A model generated the notes under the pieces. It was not told the origin of the DNA. It saw only the letters and a program-made list of their open reading frames with translations, and searched no databases. The translations under genes were made by a program, and so were the position numbers. Below, piece after piece: positions 24,108 through 26,171 of a stretch of 26,171 bases of DNA (positions are counted from its first letter, which is position 1; the number at the start of each line of letters is the position of its first letter). The stretch covers positions 1-26,171 of the forward strand of contig NZ_JAFFPT010000077.1 of the NCBI RefSeq assembly GCF_016918785.1, written 5' to 3'. Source of the stretch: Leptospira ainazelensis. Lineage in GTDB: Bacteria > Spirochaetota > Leptospiria > Leptospirales > Leptospiraceae.

Positions 24108-25799
24108 ATGTTTTATACCGAACTCAATGCAAAAATAGATTATTCAAGAGATAACTTGAGATGGAACGCCTGGGGAGCCTATGGCCAAGACTTTTTCAGA
24201 GTGGGTCAGATGCAGGAAATTCTTGCATTTCTTTCCGACGAATTCCAGGTCACTGAAATTCGCAAAACTCCTCCCGTAGCTCTGGAAGAAGTTACTCTTC
24301 CTAAATCCAATCTCAGTCCCGCTCAAATCCGAGAATTGAGTAAGATCAGCGGGTCCAAACATTTCTCTACCGAGCGCAGAGAGAGAGTTTTTCATTCCGC
24401 GGGGAAAAGTTACTACGACGTTCTCCGACTTTCCTTTGACAATCTCAAACACTTTGTGGACGGGGTTATCTATCCCGGCAAAGAATCGGAAATCGCAAAA
24501 ATTTTAGAATACTGTTCCAAAAATCAAATCACAGTCATTCCGTTTGGCGGAGGCTCTTCCGTTGTGGGAGGTTTGGAAGTTCTAAAAGGAAAAGGACAAA
24601 AAGCGGTTCTTTCCTTAGATACTACCCGAATGGATGCGCTCGTTCGTTTGGATAAGGAAAGTCATCTTGCGACATTCCAAGCCGGAGTCTACGGACCCAA
24701 ATTGGAAAAACTCCTAAACGATCAGGGATTTACTCTCGGACATTTTCCACAGTCTTTTGAATATTCCACACTCGGAGGTTGGATCGCAGCGAGAAGCGCG
24801 GGACAACAGTCCAATCGGTACGGGAAAATTGAGGAAATTCTTACCTGTCTAAAAGTAGTAACTCCTTCGGGAATTGTGGAAACTCTGAGAGACCCGGCCT
24901 CTTCCACCGGACCGAATCTGAACCAAATTTTTGCGGGAAGCGAGGGGCTTCTCGGTATTATCACCGAAGTCACGATTAAGGTTCATAAACTTCCGGAGAC
25001 AAGAAAGTATTTTGGAATCGTATTTCCGAATTTTTCCGCGGGTTTGAACTTTATCAAGGAAGTAAATCACAGGGAAATCCCTACTTCTATGATTCGACTT
25101 TCTGATACAAACGAAACTCGTTTGTATCAGACGTTAGGCACTCTTGGTAAAAAAAACACCCCGGGCCGTTGGTTGAAAAACAAGATCCAAAACGCGGTCC
25201 TAAGTTTTAAATCGATCGGAGAGGATAAATGTGTGATTCTTCTCGGAATGGACGGCACCAAAGAGGACGTTTCTCAAAATTTTTCTAAAATCAAAAAGTT
25301 CATCCCTATGTTCGGCGGGCTGTATGCGGGAACTCATCTTGGGGAACAATGGATTCATTCCAGATACAATATGCCCTTCCTACGGAATCACGTGATGGAA
25401 AACGGAATCGGTGTGGATACGATGGAAACCTCCACGACCTACGATCGTGTTCTTCATCTTCATAAGGAAGGTGTCGCCGCTCTGGAAAAATCGATTCCGG
25501 GTTCTATCGCGATGTGTCATATCTCCCACAGCTATCACGAAGGTGCCTGTTTGTATTACACGATCATTTTTCCGATGGACTCAAAAAAACCGGAGGACCA
25601 ATGGTTTAGAATGAAACGAACCGTTTCGGATTGTTTTATCCAAAACGGCGCTCCGATTTCCCACCACCACGGAGTCGGCTTTGATCACAAGTCTTGGTAT
25701 GAAAAATCAACTTCCAAACCTGCACTCTTGGGTTTGAAAGCGTTTAAGAAAGAAATCGATAAAAAAGAGATTTTGAATCCTGGAAAAGTTTTCTACTAA
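24108..25799 (+). CDS. FAD-linked oxidase of the alkyl-DHAP synthase (AGPS) type
   Basis: 563 residues from the ATG at 24108; a GTG at 24063 would add 15 residues. The N-terminal segment DNLRWNAWGAYG and the FAD_binding_4 domain with PFGGGSSVVGGLE (145-157) are typical. HFPQSFEYSTLGGWIAARSA follows, and the C-terminal HHHGVG (519-524) is the His-rich active-site loop of alkyldihydroxyacetonephosphate synthase. AGPS exchanges the acyl chain of acyl-DHAP for a fatty alcohol, the step that creates ether lipids. Some bacterial relatives are D-lactate/glycolate-type oxidases, so the substrate is not proven. It lies 90 bp after the phosphatase gene and near glpD, which makes DHAP, but no DHAP acyltransferase or fatty-alcohol gene is in the window. 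Confidence 0.85.
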   Translation: MFYTELNAKIDYSRDNLRWNAWGAYGQDFFRVGQMQEILAFLSDEFQVTEIRKTPPVALEEVTLPKSNLSPAQIRELSKISGSKHFSTERRERVFHSAGKSYYDVLRLSFDNLKHFVDGVIYPGKESEIAKILEYCSKNQITVIPFGGGSSVVGGLEVLKGKGQKAVLSLDTTRMDALVRLDKESHLATFQAGVYGPKLEKLLNDQGFTLGHFPQSFEYSTLGGWIAARSAGQQSNRYGKIEEILTCLKVVTPSGIVETLRDPASSTGPNLNQIFAGSEGLLGIITEVTIKVHKLPETRKYFGIVFPNFSAGLNFIKEVNHREIPTSMIRLSDTNETRLYQTLGTLGKKNTPGRWLKNKIQNAVLSFKSIGEDKCVILLGMDGTKEDVSQNFSKIKKFIPMFGGLYAGTHLGEQWIHSRYNMPFLRNHVMENGIGVDTMETSTTYDRVLHLHKEGVAALEKSIPGSIAMCHISHSYHEGACLYYTIIFPMDSKKPEDQWFRMKRTVSDCFIQNGAPISHHHGVGFDHKSWYEKSTSKPALLGLKAFKKEIDKKEILNPGKVFY

Positions 25800-25881
25800 G
25801 AATAAGAATCGTTTCACAAAAAAGGCACTGAATCATAAAAAAAATGTCGGAACAACGACGCTTCTCCGTGAAAGCCGCGCG

Positions 25882-25908
25882 CCCCGCCCAAATTTCGGGT
25901 GGTGGAGG
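25882..25908. repeat. GC-rich hairpin
   Basis: CCGCCC pairs with GGGTGG (one G-U pair) around the loop AAATTTC, inside a run that is far richer in G and C than the surrounding DNA. It lies 80 bp after the oxidase stop. There is no T-run directly after the stem, so it is not a standard terminator. Confidence 0.4.
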
Positions 25909-25983
25909 CGGGTCCGTGGGAAAACTCCCGGTGACTTTGCTCTATCAGAAAATTAACCTTTTTGCAAGTAGATTCTTTCTTCA

Positions 25984-26007
25984 AATCTGTAGGAGCTCCT
26001 ACAGATT
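25984..26007. repeat. 24-bp perfect palindrome
   Basis: The arms AATCTGTAGGAG and CTCCTACAGATT are exact reverse complements with no spacer; the core is TGTAGGAGCTCCTACA. It is outside any gene. Intergenic sites with 2-3 mismatches to the core lie at 26096-26111 and 9935-9950. Confidence 0.85.
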
Positions 26008-26171
26008 CTCCGCGACAACTCAATGCGCCGCTCTCTACGGATCGCGACACAGGGAAAAATCAACTTGTCCACAAGAACAAAAACCTTTCTCAGACTGTAG
26101 AACCTCCTACAATATTTGAATTTTCCGAAAGATTCCGATTCTTGCTTTGTACAAATTAAAGCCGGCGATTT

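Larger units (their letters stand above)
25800..26171. other. Intergenic region with hairpins and palindromes
   Basis: 372 bp after the oxidase gene, with no gene recognised. It contains a GC-rich inverted structure (about 25882-25908: CCCCGCCC then GGGTGGTGG), a small GGGAAAACTCCC hairpin (25918-25929), a perfect 24-bp palindrome (25984-26007), the site CTTGTCCACAAG (26064-26075) and a degenerate copy of the palindrome core (26096-26111). The region reads as regulatory or repeat DNA. Confidence 0.6.

Noticed and set aside
26064..26075. CTTGTCCACAAG as a second DnaA-like box or origin element
   Set aside because: One mismatch to the consensus and no cluster of boxes; the symmetry is short. 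Not enough for an origin or an attachment site.
25844..26159. Short plus-strand frames after the AGPS-like gene
   Set aside because: Composition is Arg/Ser/Gly-rich, starts lack ribosome sites, and they cross the palindromes; no protein signature.

Overview
The window looks like chromosomal DNA of a Leptospira, probably of the pathogenic clade. The evidence is a moderately AT-rich composition, short lipoproteins with LxAC-type lipoboxes, a DUF1574/MBOAT pair, a LysM-FecR protein beside an Ig-like/OmpL47-like protein, and a glpD and AGPS-like oxidase close together. This is inference from gene content. No rRNA, tRNA, CRISPR array, prophage or plasmid genes were seen.

Layout. 1-93 is the 3' end of a plus-strand gene whose stop runs straight into a strong terminator. 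94-662 has no gene. 663-2130 holds an ankyrin-repeat lipoprotein facing an SRPBCC (START-like) protein. 2625-4220 is a membrane-bound methyl-accepting chemotaxis-type receptor without an obvious HAMP domain. 4292-6291 is a minus-strand two-gene unit (LysM-FecR, then an Ig-like secreted protein) with an ATGA overlap. 6426-6710 is a small secreted four-cysteine protein with its own promoter-like site and terminator. 7034-8484 is an apparently intact insertion sequence with a DDE (rve) transposase and unusual multi-copy ends. 8811-9311 is a lipoprotein, followed by about 940 bp without a convincing gene.

10254-11372 is a membrane-anchored PHP-domain protein (minus). 11614-14067 is a plus-strand operon: a DPM1-like glycosyltransferase fused to GtrA, a DJ-1/PfpI protein and a SIRT5-type sirtuin. 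14135-17874 is a minus-strand run: NYN/YacP-like nuclease, MBOAT O-acyltransferase, DUF1574 SGNH-like protein and a glutathione S-transferase. 17938-20244 is plus-strand: a voltage-sensor-like membrane protein, an Mpo1/DUF962 protein and a TetR regulator. glpD (minus) converges on the TetR gene. A SpoIIE/PP2C-type phosphatase with TPRs and an AGPS-like FAD oxidase follow on plus. The last 370 bp carry palindromes and no gene.

How the genes may work together. The MBOAT and DUF1574 proteins have the paired architecture of cell-surface O-acylation systems. The DJ-1 and sirtuin genes overlap and could both remove unwanted modifications from proteins. GlpD makes DHAP, and AGPS-type enzymes use acyl-DHAP. 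With the Mpo1 homologue and a TetR gene nearby, the right third has a lipid-metabolism flavour, but operon structure and strand do not prove a single pathway. The least explained features are the IS ends, the long-range complementarity flanking the four-cysteine gene, the palindromic operator-like sites before the TetR and glycosyltransferase genes, and a pore-less voltage-sensor-like protein.
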